A stretch of DNA of 64,000 bases from Rosenbergiella gaditana (lineage in GTDB: Bacteria > Pseudomonadota > Gammaproteobacteria > Enterobacterales > Enterobacteriaceae). Shown piece by piece: positions 36,470 to 45,955 of the stretch (its first letter is position 1; the number at the start of each line of letters is the position of its first letter). The notes under the pieces are model-generated. The model was not told where the DNA came from and did no database searches. It saw only the letters and a list, made by a program, of their open reading frames with translations. The stretch is from NCBI RefSeq assembly GCF_018494065.1, contig NZ_JABBFR010000014.1, positions 25,417-89,416 on the forward strand. Direction: 5' to 3'. Made by a program: the position numbers and the translations under genes.

Positions 36470-37345
36470 TTAGCCACCGACCATGGTACCGCCGTTAGGA
36501 TGGAGCACCTGACCACTGATGTAAGAAGAGTCTAGGCTTGCGAGGAAGACGTAAATTGGGCCGAGTTCAGACGGTTGCCCTGCACGTCCCATTGGCGTTT
36601 CGTGACCAAATTTTTCCAGTAGTTCTGGATTGTAATCCCCTAAGGTAGCAGGTTGCAGTGGTGTCCATACTGGGCCAGGTGCCACAGCGTTGACACGAAT
36701 ACCTTTGCCTGCGATTTGGTTGGACAGTGCGCGGGTAAAGCTGACGATAGCCCCTTTGGTCGCGGTGTAGTCGATCAACATTTGGGGACCGATATAGGCA
36801 TTTACCGATGTCGTATTAATGATGCTGTCGTCTTCTTTGAGGTGCGGTAGAGCGGCTTTAGTGAGGAAGAAGATGCTATGGATGTTGGTATCAAAAGTGT
36901 TTAGCCACTGTTCGTCGCTCAGCGTAGTGAGGTCTTCGTTAGGGTATTGCGTACCCGCATTATTCACGAGAACATTTAACTTACCAAACGCTTCAACCAC
37001 ATCAGCAATCAATTTACGGCAATTTTCGGCTTTACGTAAATCGACTGGGTAGATAGCACATTGTTGCCCTTCTTGTTCAATCAATGCTTTGATTGAACGC
37101 GCATCGGCGGCCTCATCCTCATTGTTTGGAAGATAGGTGATGGCGACATCAGCGCCCTCGCGGGCAAAGTGTAGTGCAGCGGAACGACCAATCCCACTAT
37201 CGCCTCCGGTCACTAACGCCACTTTTCCTGCGAGCTTGCCACTGCCACGGTAATCTTCACGGATCATTTCCGCTTTTGGTGACAATTTCGCTTCAGAACC
37301 TGGTAACTTTTGTGATTGCGCATGAATTTCTACTTTCTTGACCAT
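36470..37345 (-). CDS. SDR-family NADP-dependent oxidoreductase (second YghA-type)
   Basis: A 291-residue short-chain dehydrogenase with the N-terminal extension of the YghA/GsiB-stress group. Cofactor loop TGGDSGIGRSAALHFA, NNAG, catalytic NTTSVNAY...DYTATKGA and C-terminal HPNGGTMVGG. It probably reduces aldehydes or sugars with NADPH. It sits between gcd (127 bp) and the AGE-family isomerase (26 bp), which suggests a role in sugar interconversion; that link is inferred from position. Confidence 0.85.
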   Translation of the reverse strand: MVKKVEIHAQSQKLPGSEAKLSPKAEMIREDYRGSGKLAGKVALVTGGDSGIGRSAALHFAREGADVAITYLPNNEDEAADARSIKALIEQEGQQCAIYPVDLRKAENCRKLIADVVEAFGKLNVLVNNAGTQYPNEDLTTLSDEQWLNTFDTNIHSIFFLTKAALPHLKEDDSIINTTSVNAYIGPQMLIDYTATKGAIVSFTRALSNQIAGKGIRVNAVAPGPVWTPLQPATLGDYNPELLEKFGHETPMGRAGQPSELGPIYVFLASLDSSYISGQVLHPNGGTMVGG

Positions 37346-37471
37346 TTGTTAGCTCCGTTGTCAAATAAATTAGACTTAGGTTAATAACTATAGTTGACGA
37401 AGATCACACTGGTCGGATGAATGATGAAAACTTTTTATCAATATGTAAATGGCCCCGCAGGGCCGTAACAA

Positions 37472-39871
37472 TTAAGGGTTATCAGGAAGGGTGTAGGCAA
37501 TCACATAATCACCCACATTAGTGCGCATAAAGTGGTGACCTCCGGCCATAATCACCAGGTATTGCTTACCTCCTGCTGAATAGGTCATCGGTGTCGCTTG
37601 TCCCCCAGCGGGCAAGGTATCGCTCCACACTTCTTTACCTGTACGGTTATCAAAGGCACGAATTTTATTATCCGTGGTCGCCGCAACAAAGGTTAACCCC
37701 CCAGCGGTGATGATTGGACCACCGTTGTTTGGTGTTCCGACATTGATGGGCATATGGGTTGGAAGACCGAAAGGACCGTTCTTCTCACCGCTGCCTAACG
37801 GATGTTGCCATAACACTTTGCGGGTATGCATATCGATCGCCGTAATCATGCCGTAAGGTGGTTCATTGCACAGCATCTGCGTACTATTTAGATAGAATGG
37901 AGACACTTGAATCGCATAGGGTGTATCCGCCATGGCACCATTACCTTCTGCGCCACCGCCTCCAGACTTATACTTCGCCGAGTCGATAGATTGCAGGCCT
38001 AACTTGTCGGCTTTTTTACGCGTAATCAACTGGTCATACATTGGTGTGTTATTCCAGTTAGCAATCAGTACGCCGTTTTGCGGGTTGTAGGCCACACTGC
38101 CCCAGTCGCTTCCGCCATTGTACCCTGGGTATTCAATCCAAGGCTTATCTAAACTCGGAGGCGTAAATTCCCCCTGGTAACGTGCTTGACGGAACTTAAT
38201 ACGACAGGCTAGCTGATCAAACAGAGTCAGCCCCCACATTTTACGTTCGCTCAGATCTGGGAAACCTAGACGTGGCATACCGACTGACCAAGGCTGTGTC
38301 GATGCACGAGGATCTTCTTTTACTACCGCCGCAGGGGCCGCTTTTTCTTCAACTGGCGTTAAAGACTTACCGGTTTCACGATTGAGCACGAAAGTTTGCC
38401 CACGTTTAGTTGGCACAATAATCGCCGGTATCGTCGACCCATTGGGTCCAGGGAAATCCAATAATGTAGGTTGTGAGCCAATATCATAATCCCAAACATC
38501 TTTATGAACAGTTTGGAATACCCAGCGTACTTCGCCGGTGTTAACATCAATCGCAACAATGGATGAGGAGACCTTATTCTCATTCGCCGAACGTAATTTA
38601 CTGTAGTAATCCGCTGCCGAGTTCCCTGTTGGCACATACACTAATCCAAGGCGATTATCACCGACCATCGTCGCCCAAGAGTTAGGTGTTCCACGGCTGT
38701 ATTCTTTGCCTGGTGCCGGTTCATTGTGGTCCTTAGGGTTATTGACATCCCACGCCCATTTAAACTGTCCAGTTTCCGCATCGTAGCCACGGATAACACC
38801 CGAAGGGGCCCAGCGACGCTGCCCATCAAGAACTTCATGGTTAACGACAATTGTGCCATTGATAATTGGCACTGGCGCGGTCACGGCAACGAAACCAGGA
38901 ACGGTATAGCCTAAACCTTTCAGTAAGTTTGTTTGACCTTGATCGCCAAATGCTTGGCAAGATTGCCCTGTCTCACTATCGACTGCCACTAAGCGCTCAT
39001 CCAACGTCCCAACAATAAGACGTGTATGACATGCTTGCCCAACAGGCGTTTGGGTAGAGGTGTAATAGGTCAAGCCTTTACAGGCGGCAGTATAAGGAAT
39101 GCTCTCATATTTTACGCCTGTATCATGTTCCCAGATTTTTTTCCCAGTTTTTGCATCCAGTTTAATGATGTTGTTCCGTGCAGAACAGACATACACCGCA
39201 TTACCCACTTTAATTGGGGTATTCTCGGCGGCCCATTTATTAACCTGTCCCGGCGCCGGTAAGTCACCCGTCCGATAAGTCCATGTACGTTTTAGCTGGG
39301 CGACATTCTCTGGTGTGATCTGACTCAGTGGTGAGAACCGCGAGGCATCAGCATCTCTGCCATAATAAGTCCAATCACTATCAGGCTGTTCAGCTTGCGA
39401 AGGCGTAGGCATCTTAACAAGAGGTTGCTGTGGAAAAGGGGTGTCGGAATTGAACACCTGAGTCGGCACAAAAGCCATGCCAAATGCGACAGCAAAGATC
39501 ACTACAAAAATCCCAGCTAAGCCGAAACTCAGTTTATTCGAGGGTTGACGCTGTAAGGTCGGTAAGCTCAGCGCTAATAAGAAACCATAGACAGTGAGCA
39601 AGGATAAGCGAGGCACCCATCCCCAATAATCCGCACCACTTTCATTAATCGTCCAGAGGAGGGTGGCAAGGTAAACAACAAAAAAGAGTATCGCCCCTGA
39701 GGACTTACGGCGAAATAGCTGAATCGCACTGATAAGCAGAAAAATCCCTGCTATCAAATAATATGAAGACCCTGATAACGAGAGTAAATACCCTCCACCC
39801 GCAATCATTATGCTGCTAGTGAGCAGCAGCAAGACAGACACGATCCTTAGTAATATCAATTTACCTTTCAT
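37472..39871 (-). CDS. gcd: PQQ-dependent membrane glucose dehydrogenase
   Basis: A 799-residue quinoprotein (E. coli Gcd has 796). The N-terminal ~140 residues make five membrane helices that pass electrons to ubiquinone. The rest is an eight-bladed PQQ propeller facing the periplasm, with recognisable stretches DSDWTYYGRDADASRFSPL, WVFQTVHKDVWDYDIGSQP and the C-terminal QATPMTYSAGGKQYLVI. It oxidises glucose to gluconolactone outside the cytosol, acidifying the surroundings. No pqq synthesis genes are in the window, so PQQ must be made elsewhere or taken up. Confidence 0.95.
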   Translation of the reverse strand: MKGKLILLRIVSVLLLLTSSIMIAGGGYLLSLSGSSYYLIAGIFLLISAIQLFRRKSSGAILFFVVYLATLLWTINESGADYWGWVPRLSLLTVYGFLLALSLPTLQRQPSNKLSFGLAGIFVVIFAVAFGMAFVPTQVFNSDTPFPQQPLVKMPTPSQAEQPDSDWTYYGRDADASRFSPLSQITPENVAQLKRTWTYRTGDLPAPGQVNKWAAENTPIKVGNAVYVCSARNNIIKLDAKTGKKIWEHDTGVKYESIPYTAACKGLTYYTSTQTPVGQACHTRLIVGTLDERLVAVDSETGQSCQAFGDQGQTNLLKGLGYTVPGFVAVTAPVPIINGTIVVNHEVLDGQRRWAPSGVIRGYDAETGQFKWAWDVNNPKDHNEPAPGKEYSRGTPNSWATMVGDNRLGLVYVPTGNSAADYYSKLRSANENKVSSSIVAIDVNTGEVRWVFQTVHKDVWDYDIGSQPTLLDFPGPNGSTIPAIIVPTKRGQTFVLNRETGKSLTPVEEKAAPAAVVKEDPRASTQPWSVGMPRLGFPDLSERKMWGLTLFDQLACRIKFRQARYQGEFTPPSLDKPWIEYPGYNGGSDWGSVAYNPQNGVLIANWNNTPMYDQLITRKKADKLGLQSIDSAKYKSGGGGAEGNGAMADTPYAIQVSPFYLNSTQMLCNEPPYGMITAIDMHTRKVLWQHPLGSGEKNGPFGLPTHMPINVGTPNNGGPIITAGGLTFVAATTDNKIRAFDNRTGKEVWSDTLPAGGQATPMTYSAGGKQYLVIMAGGHHFMRTNVGDYVIAYTLPDNP

Positions 39872-39921
39872 GGTGATGACCTGTGCAAAATAGTGAGTGG
39901 AAAAGTTCTCTTGTAACCAAC

Positions 39922-39947
39922 AAGTTAAATAAATATAAATTTAACTT
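39922..39947 (-). promoter_or_regulatory. Inverted repeat in the gcd promoter region
   Basis: AAGTTAAAT and ATTTAACTT are perfect 9-bp inverted repeats separated by 8 bp, about 50-75 bp upstream of the gcd start. The arrangement suits a dimeric repressor or activator; no regulator is identified. Confidence 0.5.
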
Positions 39948-40017
39948 TAGTATTGTGGATAATAGAAGCGACACGACGAGTTTTCCGCTCAAAAAATGCC
40001 ATTTCGAATAGAATTGA

Positions 40018-40938
40018 TTAGTAACCCTGATGTAAGTCTATGGCCCCATCAATTTCACCCGCTTCAAACCAGCGCGTAATTTGCGGCACTACCTGCGCCA
40101 AGACATGCTCAACCTGCGTCTTACCGGCGATATGTGGAGTAATACGAATTTGCGGAACTTGCCATAGAGGATCCTCGTCGCCTAAGGGTTCATTCTGAGT
40201 GACGTCTAACGTTGCACCACGCATTTTCCCTTCTTTGATCAGTTGGAGTAGATCTGCCTCGATCAAATGACCACCACGGGCGACATTTATTAAGTAGCCA
40301 TCCTCTTGAAGCAGTGAGAGGTGCTGGTAATTCAGGATCCCTCGCGTTTTATCGGTTAGCGGGAGCACGCAGATCAGTATTCGCGAAGCGCGCAAAAATG
40401 CGTCTAACTGTTGCCCGTCGTAGCATGTCACTCCTGGGAGTGCTTTACGGCTATGGCTCCAGCCATTAACGGGATAGTCAAAATGACATAGGGTTTGGGC
40501 GATCTGTTCACCGAGTACCCCAAGCCCCATTACGCCAACCGGATACTCTTCACGGTTTTTGAGCAGGTTGTTTTGCCACTTGTGTTGCTGGCGTTGTTGT
40601 TCGTATTGCGTAAATTCACGATAAAAACGAATCACTGCTTCACAACAGTATTCAGCCAATTGCACCGCCATCCCGCCATCTTTTATACGAATAATCGCAA
40701 TATCCTTGGGTAATTTTAGGGCCAAAATCGCATCAACCCCGGCACCCATATTAAAAATTACTTTAAGATTCGGATGTGCATCAATAAAAGTTTGATCGGG
40801 TGCCCAAGTTAATGCGACAGTCGCCCGTTCATCATACTCAGGCCAGACATTCAGCGTGACGTCAGGTAGGGCCGTCTGTAAGGGAGCCAACCATAAATCT
40901 GTTTCAGCATGACGACTGTAAAATGCGATAGAGTGCAT
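40018..40938 (-). CDS. ghrA: Glyoxylate/hydroxypyruvate reductase A
   Basis: A 306-residue D-2-hydroxyacid dehydrogenase. Start at the ATG at 40938 (MHSIAFYSRH), supported by GAGG 8 nt upstream; an in-frame GTG at 40962 is less likely. It has the Rossmann loop GVMGLGVLGEQIAQ, the catalytic Arg in INVARGGHL, Glu in TQNEPL and His in ITPHIAG. It reduces glyoxylate and hydroxypyruvate (and 2-ketogluconate in some relatives) with NADPH. The 2-ketogluconate activity would connect it to glucose oxidation by Gcd, but that is only suggestive. Confidence 0.88.
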   Translation of the reverse strand: MHSIAFYSRHAETDLWLAPLQTALPDVTLNVWPEYDERATVALTWAPDQTFIDAHPNLKVIFNMGAGVDAILALKLPKDIAIIRIKDGGMAVQLAEYCCEAVIRFYREFTQYEQQRQQHKWQNNLLKNREEYPVGVMGLGVLGEQIAQTLCHFDYPVNGWSHSRKALPGVTCYDGQQLDAFLRASRILICVLPLTDKTRGILNYQHLSLLQEDGYLINVARGGHLIEADLLQLIKEGKMRGATLDVTQNEPLGDEDPLWQVPQIRITPHIAGKTQVEHVLAQVVPQITRWFEAGEIDGAIDLHQGY

Positions 40939-41048
40939 CGATAACGCCTCAATATAAATCACAAGATTTTTTAATGTTATAACCCGTTATCGATTGTTAA
41001 TAAAGTCTAACTAAATTGATATCAATCAACCCCTGGGGTCATTAGATA

Positions 41049-41077
41049 TTGCTGCGTTAACGCGCTATCTCTATAAT
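41049..41077 (+). promoter_or_regulatory. Sigma-70 promoter for the candidate small RNA
   Basis: TTGCTG and TATAAT separated by exactly 17 bp. The -10 is a perfect consensus. The predicted start is near 41084, at the 5' strand of the closing helix of the RNA candidate. No plus-strand protein gene follows for 1.2 kb. Confidence 0.6.
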
Positions 41078-41083
41078 TCTCCC

Positions 41084-41292
41084 CTGAGTCCTTATCATTA
41101 ATTAAAAATTATTGCGCAAGAGACCCTAAATTTGCAGTATCACGTTTTGGGTTATCGGCCTCACCAGGGCAAGAAGATAGCTGTCTTCTTATGCAACAGC
41201 TAAAGCTGCTTATAACAGATAAGACTCAGGGAAGGTCGCTCCGTTTCCCCTGTATCGCTGCCGAAGCGACGGGTAAACGGAGCCGGCTTTTT
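41084..41292 (+). ncRNA. Candidate structured small RNA, about 210 nt
   Basis: Downstream of a good promoter, CCCTGAGTC plus TTATC (41082-41096) pairs with GATAA plus GACTCAGGG (41218-41231): 14 bp with one bulged C, closing about 120 nt of internal sequence. Inside are small hairpins (GAAGA...TCTTC at about 41172-41187; CAGC-TAAA-GCTG at about 41196-41208). After it comes a long terminator-like stem GCTCCGTTT / AAACGGAGC (41238-41283) with an inner TCGCT / AGCGA hairpin, then five T. The 3' part overlaps the tail of the minus-strand DMT gene. It matches no small RNA I know by sequence. Expression is unproven. Confidence 0.5.
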
Positions 41293-42179
41293 CCAAATTT
41301 GTGTACGGGAAAAAACATGATGAAATTCCCCAGCAAAATAATGCCTAGCCCGACCACTGCATGCGGGTGCCACTGATACCCTTCAAACCGTGTTGATATT
41401 GTTAAGGCGACTAAGGGAAACAGTACCGTGGTATACGCTGCTTGCCCTGCGCCTATTCGTCCCACCAAGAAATAATAAGCGCCAAATCCTATCACTGAGC
41501 CGAATAGCGCGAGATAGAATAAGGCCCCGAGATAAAGGGGCTGCGCTGGCAACGTAAAAGAATACCCGTAAAAATAAGCGAGGATCCCAGCCACCGCAGC
41601 CCCATAACACATCGCCCAGCTATTGGTGGTCAGAATGGCTAATCCCCGACGCTGATGCCTAATGCTCAACATATTACCTAAAGAAAAACCATAGGTTCCC
41701 ACTAAACTTAGCCCTACCCCTACTCCGAGTGACACCGAGAAATACTGTGCACCCCACTGATCGCTAAAAAGTATGGTAATTCCGATAATCCCCAATGCGG
41801 CGGCCGGCCAGAAGCGTTTCACCGGTGTTACGCGATAAAAAATGGCTTGGTTGATCGCATTAAAAAGAATTGCCATTGAAAAAATTACCGACTCAATACC
41901 TGTCGTAATCTGTGATGCGGCGAGATAAAAACAGTAAAAATTCAGACTGAAAGCACAGAGGCCTTGTAGTAAGCAAAAGCCGTGATCTCGCCACGTTAAT
42001 TGCGTTTTTCCCAACCGCCAGCGATTAATAAGCAATAAGAGTCCGCCAGCAATCGTAAAACGCCAAAAAATCGAGACCAGAATGGAGACCTCGCCTTGCT
42101 GTAGGGCAATGGCAAACCACGTTGTTCCCCAAATGACGACAACACCTAAATACACTAACTTGTTCATCAGCATCTCCAT
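41226..42179 (-). CDS. EamA/DMT-family transporter
   Basis: A protein of about 317 residues with ten membrane helices in two EamA repeats (VYLGVVVIWGTTWFAIALQQGEV start; second repeat from about residue 155). The ATG at 42179 is preferred (AGGGAG 8 nt upstream); a GTG at 42188 and ATGs at 42173/42167 are alternatives. Such proteins export amino acids or other metabolites; the substrate is unknown. The last ~20 residues (KSRLRLPVASAAIQGKRSDLP) are translated from what looks like a plus-strand terminator stem. It is divergent from an AraC regulator. Confidence 0.82.
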   Translation of the reverse strand: MEMLMNKLVYLGVVVIWGTTWFAIALQQGEVSILVSIFWRFTIAGGLLLLINRWRLGKTQLTWRDHGFCLLQGLCAFSLNFYCFYLAASQITTGIESVIFSMAILFNAINQAIFYRVTPVKRFWPAAALGIIGITILFSDQWGAQYFSVSLGVGVGLSLVGTYGFSLGNMLSIRHQRRGLAILTTNSWAMCYGAAVAGILAYFYGYSFTLPAQPLYLGALFYLALFGSVIGFGAYYFLVGRIGAGQAAYTTVLFPLVALTISTRFEGYQWHPHAVVGLGIILLGNFIMFFPVHKFGKSRLRLPVASAAIQGKRSDLP

Positions 42180-42344
42180 TATGTTCACTCCCTCTACTGT
42201 GCAACATGAGTCAGGAAAACGCTGTCATCCCCATGAGATCAATTTATATATTCTTGCGGTTTTTATTATTCCCTAGGGCTGAAAGCTAGTAATTGTCCGT
42301 TTTGATTCATACACTGGGTTATTCTCCGATTGCCTGGTGCGCCA

Positions 42345-43205
42345 ATGCCTTACCAAACTTTCGAAATCTTAAGCCAGCAGCGAGCCACCTTGCATCAAAA
42401 GGTTGCGCTCAATACAGGTATTCAGTTGGCTTCCTGGTCAAACCAGCGTGATCACATCAGGGTGATGAGTGATCACCATACCCTAAGTCTCTATACCCAC
42501 GGCGGCTATCAAAGCTTCCAAAAATGTCGCGGTGGTTGGCATAATGGCGGCGGTCCCGATAAGCTCTGTATTATGCCAAAAGATATAGAGAGCCATTGGG
42601 ATATCCGCGGGCCATTATCTTTTGTGCATCTCTATTGCACCCAGCAGCATTTGCGTCATATCGGTGAACAAATTTGGGACCGTAGCCCAGCGGAATTTTC
42701 TTTGGTGGAAACCAGCTTTCAGCGTGATGATAAAGTAACAGCCTTGTACCGCCACTTTTTACTGAGTTACGATTGGCAGGACAACGCTAATCAGCTAGCG
42801 CTAAGTTCAGCGAGTTCATTACTCTTGACGCATCTTATTCAACATTACAGCCAAGTGAAATGGCGTCTGCCGACGGTAACCGGTGGATTGTCGCCTTATG
42901 TCTTACGAAACGTTTGCGACTATATCGATACTCACCTCGCCGATCCCCTCACTTTGACGGTACTTGCACAAGAAGCGGCGTTAAGTGAATACCATTTTGC
43001 TCGGATGTTTACCGCATCGATGTCGGTTCCTCCCCATCACTATGTGATGCAACGTCGATTACAGCTGGCCAAACAGTTACTCGCGACCACCGACAGCAGT
43101 ATGACGGATATTGCCTATCACTGTGGTTTTAGCTCTACCAGCCACCTAAGCCAACGTATTAAACGGGATACTGGAGTGACGCCGACACAATTTCGTCGAC
43201 AGTGA
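42345..43205 (+). CDS. AraC-family transcriptional regulator
   Basis: A 286-residue regulator. The N-terminal part is an uncharacterised sensor domain; the C-terminal ~100 residues hold the double HTH: TLTVLAQEAALSEYHFARMFTASM and MTDIAYHCGFSSTSHLSQRIKRDTGVTPTQFRR. An upstream in-frame TTG at 42330 exists but lacks a ribosome-binding site. It is divergent from the DMT exporter and probably controls it. The inducer is unknown. Confidence 0.85.
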   Translation: MPYQTFEILSQQRATLHQKVALNTGIQLASWSNQRDHIRVMSDHHTLSLYTHGGYQSFQKCRGGWHNGGGPDKLCIMPKDIESHWDIRGPLSFVHLYCTQQHLRHIGEQIWDRSPAEFSLVETSFQRDDKVTALYRHFLLSYDWQDNANQLALSSASSLLLTHLIQHYSQVKWRLPTVTGGLSPYVLRNVCDYIDTHLADPLTLTVLAQEAALSEYHFARMFTASMSVPPHHYVMQRRLQLAKQLLATTDSSMTDIAYHCGFSSTSHLSQRIKRDTGVTPTQFRRQ

Positions 43206-43398
43206 TAAAAATTAGCTGACGCAGATCAACACCTGTTGTGATTGAACTCACAAATACATCACTAAAAGTGCTAATTTTATCTCGATTACTTCAACAGCTG
43301 TTTAATTATAAAGAATCGCCTTATCTTGCTTGATCAGATAACGATGCAATGATGCAATGATGCTAGCCCATGTTTCTCTACCTAGAGGAAGTAAAAAA

Positions 43399-43683
43399 GT
43401 GAAAATAACACGTTCGATGCTTTTCGCAGGTCTGTTCGGTTTAACCTGCTGCGTTGCTGCACAAGCTGCTCAAAACATTTCGAAAGAAGAAGTGAAACAT
43501 TTTAAATTAACCAAAGTGGGAGAAATTTCTATCGCGGAGACTGGGGGAAGCATCTCTTCGCCTTCCGATTTACACAAAGAAATCTCTAAACGAGCGGATG
43601 ATAAAGGCGCGAAATACTATGTCATCATCGCTGCTCGTGAACACGGCCCTAATTTTGATGCCGTGGTTGACCTGTATAAATAA
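43399..43683 (+). CDS. DUF1471 (YhcN/BhsA-type) periplasmic stress protein
   Basis: A 94-residue precursor: signal peptide MKITRSMLFAGLFGLTCCVAAQA, then a single DUF1471 domain (HFKLTKVGEISIAETGGSISSPSDLHKEISKRADDKGAKYYVIIAA). Family members respond to acid, peroxide, metal or biofilm conditions. The start is taken as the GTG at 43399 because AGAGGAAG sits 8 nt before it and it opens directly into a signal peptide. An in-frame ATG at 43357 would add 14 residues in front of it. Confidence 0.85.
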   Translation: MKITRSMLFAGLFGLTCCVAAQAAQNISKEEVKHFKLTKVGEISIAETGGSISSPSDLHKEISKRADDKGAKYYVIIAAREHGPNFDAVVDLYK

Positions 43684-43690
43684 GTAAGAT

Positions 43691-43716
43691 GTGGGGGGTT
43701 AGCGCCCCCCACTTTT
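43691..43716 (+). terminator. Terminator after the DUF1471 gene
   Basis: GTGGGGGG / CCCCCCAC with a 6-nt loop followed by TTTT, 7 bp after the stop. It also separates the convergent MFS gene. Confidence 0.9.
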
Positions 43717-43721
43717 CGGCG

Positions 43722-45173
43722 TTACCGCGAATAATCCTCTGCATCCACATCGTACCCTACAGGCTCCCACCCTAATACCTTCAACGCAATAAGTCCTATC
43801 GCTGGGGCACACGCAATGACCCAAAAAAGCTGGGTACCCAGATAGAGAGTTAATAAAGGAAAAATAAACAGTGCTAGAGTTGAACTGATTCGAGTCACTG
43901 TCTGGTTAAGCCCGACTCCCACCCCACGTAGCGAGGCTGGATAGCTTAATGAAGCATAGACCATCGACTGTGCCCCAGGCCCTACACCTTGTCCAAAGAG
44001 AAACAATGCCAGCAACCCAAAACAGTAGAGGGCATGTAAGGTATCTTGCGGTTTACCCAACCAAGCTAAGCCTATCAGTGCCACAATTTGACAACCATAA
44101 CCAGCCATTGCTAGCGGCCTGGCACCGATTATCGCCACCCACCGCACGGCCAGCACGCCTCCGGTGAAAGCAAAAAAGAGGTTCAGCGCTAAGGAGGCCA
44201 AAATAGTGGTTAATAGCGATTGAGCAAAAAGCGTCGAGATAATAATGGGTAAACCAAAAGCGATAGCGGCATAAGCAAAAGGCGAGACAAAAGAAAGTGT
44301 GCTACTAAGAACGGTTCGTTTTGCGTAATATCCGCTGAATAGGGACCGATAAGCGGTCCAAGGTCGTGGAACCTGATTAGTCTGTTGCCGTCCCGGCGCG
44401 CTACTGCCCACTGTCGCAGGAATACGGTAAGTCGAGTTTAAAATTATCACAGCCGTTGCCAGATCGCCCTGCTGAGCCGCCCATATTGGTGATTCAGTCA
44501 TATATTTTTTTCGGATCATGAGGATCACTAACGCTGGTACAGCACCAAAACCGACAATATAGCGCCATAAGTAGGCCGATTGACTGTCGGGGAGAAAACT
44601 GTAAAGCACCCATACCAACAGGTATGCGACGGAAATGGCCGCATACCACGTTGGGCACCACATCGCGATTTTTGCCGCTTTACTACCGCGGCCCGTTAAG
44701 CGTGAAAACTCTGCGAGAAAGGCCATCGCTACCGGTAAATCGATACCGATACCCAACCCCATAATAAAGCGACTAAGTGTGAGAATTTCTGCATTAGGCG
44801 CCATTGCACCAAGGATAGCCGCAAAGACAAAGAAGAACATATCAGCCATAAAGACGCGGTAACGACCGATTTTATCGGTTAAGTACCCGCCTAACAGCGC
44901 ACCAATGATGGCTCCAAACGTAATGGCGGAAACCACCATACCGACTTGTGTTGCACTGAGCGCAAACTGCGCAGTGATATCTTTCACTCCAAAGGCCAAT
45001 GCACCGAGGTCATAAGCATCAAGAAAAATGCCCCCCAGAGCTAACGCAACAATCATCCGAGCATTATTGCTGCTCACTGAAGAGGTATTAATCAAACGGC
45101 TAACATCGGCCGCATTGTGAACGATATAAGAAGTCTGCTCAGCATTATCCGTCATAAAATCACTTAACCGCAT
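43722..45173 (-). CDS. MFS transporter, sugar/aromatic-acid porter type
   Basis: A 483-residue major facilitator with twelve predicted helices. Motif A GGYLTDKIGRYRVFMADM lies after helix 2, and the helix 4 motif LSRFIMGLGIGIDLPVAMAFLAEFS resembles the metabolite:H+ symporter group. The first helix contains GGIFLDAYDLGALAFG with the D-x-Y-D pattern of aromatic-acid/sugar porters. The substrate is not determinable. The start is uncertain: the ATG at 45155 (MTDNAEQ) is an equally plausible choice and neither has a good ribosome-binding site. Confidence 0.8.
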   Translation of the reverse strand: MRLSDFMTDNAEQTSYIVHNAADVSRLINTSSVSSNNARMIVALALGGIFLDAYDLGALAFGVKDITAQFALSATQVGMVVSAITFGAIIGALLGGYLTDKIGRYRVFMADMFFFVFAAILGAMAPNAEILTLSRFIMGLGIGIDLPVAMAFLAEFSRLTGRGSKAAKIAMWCPTWYAAISVAYLLVWVLYSFLPDSQSAYLWRYIVGFGAVPALVILMIRKKYMTESPIWAAQQGDLATAVIILNSTYRIPATVGSSAPGRQQTNQVPRPWTAYRSLFSGYYAKRTVLSSTLSFVSPFAYAAIAFGLPIIISTLFAQSLLTTILASLALNLFFAFTGGVLAVRWVAIIGARPLAMAGYGCQIVALIGLAWLGKPQDTLHALYCFGLLALFLFGQGVGPGAQSMVYASLSYPASLRGVGVGLNQTVTRISSTLALFIFPLLTLYLGTQLFWVIACAPAIGLIALKVLGWEPVGYDVDAEDYSR

Positions 45174-45269
45174 GGATGTTTAGACGTCTAGACTCCTTCA
45201 TTATCGCGTTATTGACAAGTTTTTTGTTTGCCTGTGAATGAAATCACCAATGGAACAGCTGATATAACG

Positions 45270-45605
45270 TTAGGCTAATTTAATAATAGTCATCCCGATC
45301 AATAGCAAAATGATCCCCACACCACCGATCCAATTAAGCCGTTGCCCAAATAAAATCCAGCCAAAAGTGATGGTAGCGAGTAACCCCATTCCCCCCCATA
45401 GGGCATAAGCCACAGCCAAGTCGATCCCCTTCACCGCTTGTCCCAGCGCACTAAACGCCGCTAACACCGCGATGAGCGACAGTATCCCATAAGCTTTTTT
45501 TTCAAATCCATTGGAAAGTTTGAGCAAGACGTTAGCGATAATTTCTACGATCACCGCCAGCAGCAACCATAAGCTATGCTGCCATTCAAATAGGAGATCA
45601 ATCAT
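45270..45605 (-). CDS. mdtI: Spermidine export SMR subunit MdtI
   Basis: A 111-residue four-helix SMR protein. The essential membrane Glu is in [18 protein letters not shown], and the middle [24 protein letters not shown] is the MdtI signature. With MdtJ it forms a heterodimer that exports spermidine. The start overlaps mdtJ by 4 bp (ATGA). Confidence 0.92.
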   Translation of the reverse strand: MIDLLFEWQHSLWLLLAVIVEIIANVLLKLSNGFEKKAYGILSLIAVLAAFSALGQAVKGIDLAVAYALWGGMGLLATITFGWILFGQRLNWIGGVGIILLLIGMTIIKLA

Positions 45606-45955
45606 TGCATCACCTCTTCTTTTTCAGGATCCGCCGATCGTGTCCCAATTTTGATCAAAGCGATCCCTAGGATCAATAAGGCTAAGCCAAATAGTTTACC
45701 GGCTGATAATGATTCATCAAATAACCATAAACTAAACAGTGAGATAAGGATAATTCCCACCCCTTCCCACATTGCGTAGGCGACACCTAACGCGATCTTT
45801 TTTATCGCGATCGATAAAGAGAGATAAGAGCAGCCGATCATGAATAACATGATGTAAAAACCACTGGCGGACCCACTTAGAGCGGACCACTTCATCGATA
45901 ATGTCCCAGTAACTTCAAAAATAATAGCGAGTACTAATAGCATCCAATAAAACAT
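45602..45955 (-). CDS. mdtJ: Spermidine export SMR subunit MdtJ
   Basis: A 117-residue four-helix SMR protein with membrane Glu in [18 protein letters not shown] and the MdtJ-type [23 protein letters not shown]. It lies upstream of and overlaps mdtI, the order in E. coli mdtJI. A minus-strand promoter must lie in the 45956-46291 gap. Confidence 0.92.
   Translation of the reverse strand: MFYWMLLVLAIIFEVTGTLSMKWSALSGSASGFYIMLFMIGCSYLSLSIAIKKIALGVAYAMWEGVGIILISLFSLWLFDESLSAGKLFGLALLILGIALIKIGTRSADPEKEEVMQ

Noticed and set aside
41191..41376. 61-codon plus-strand ORF
   Set aside because: It crosses the RNA terminator stem and lies antisense to the DMT gene; no ribosome-binding site.
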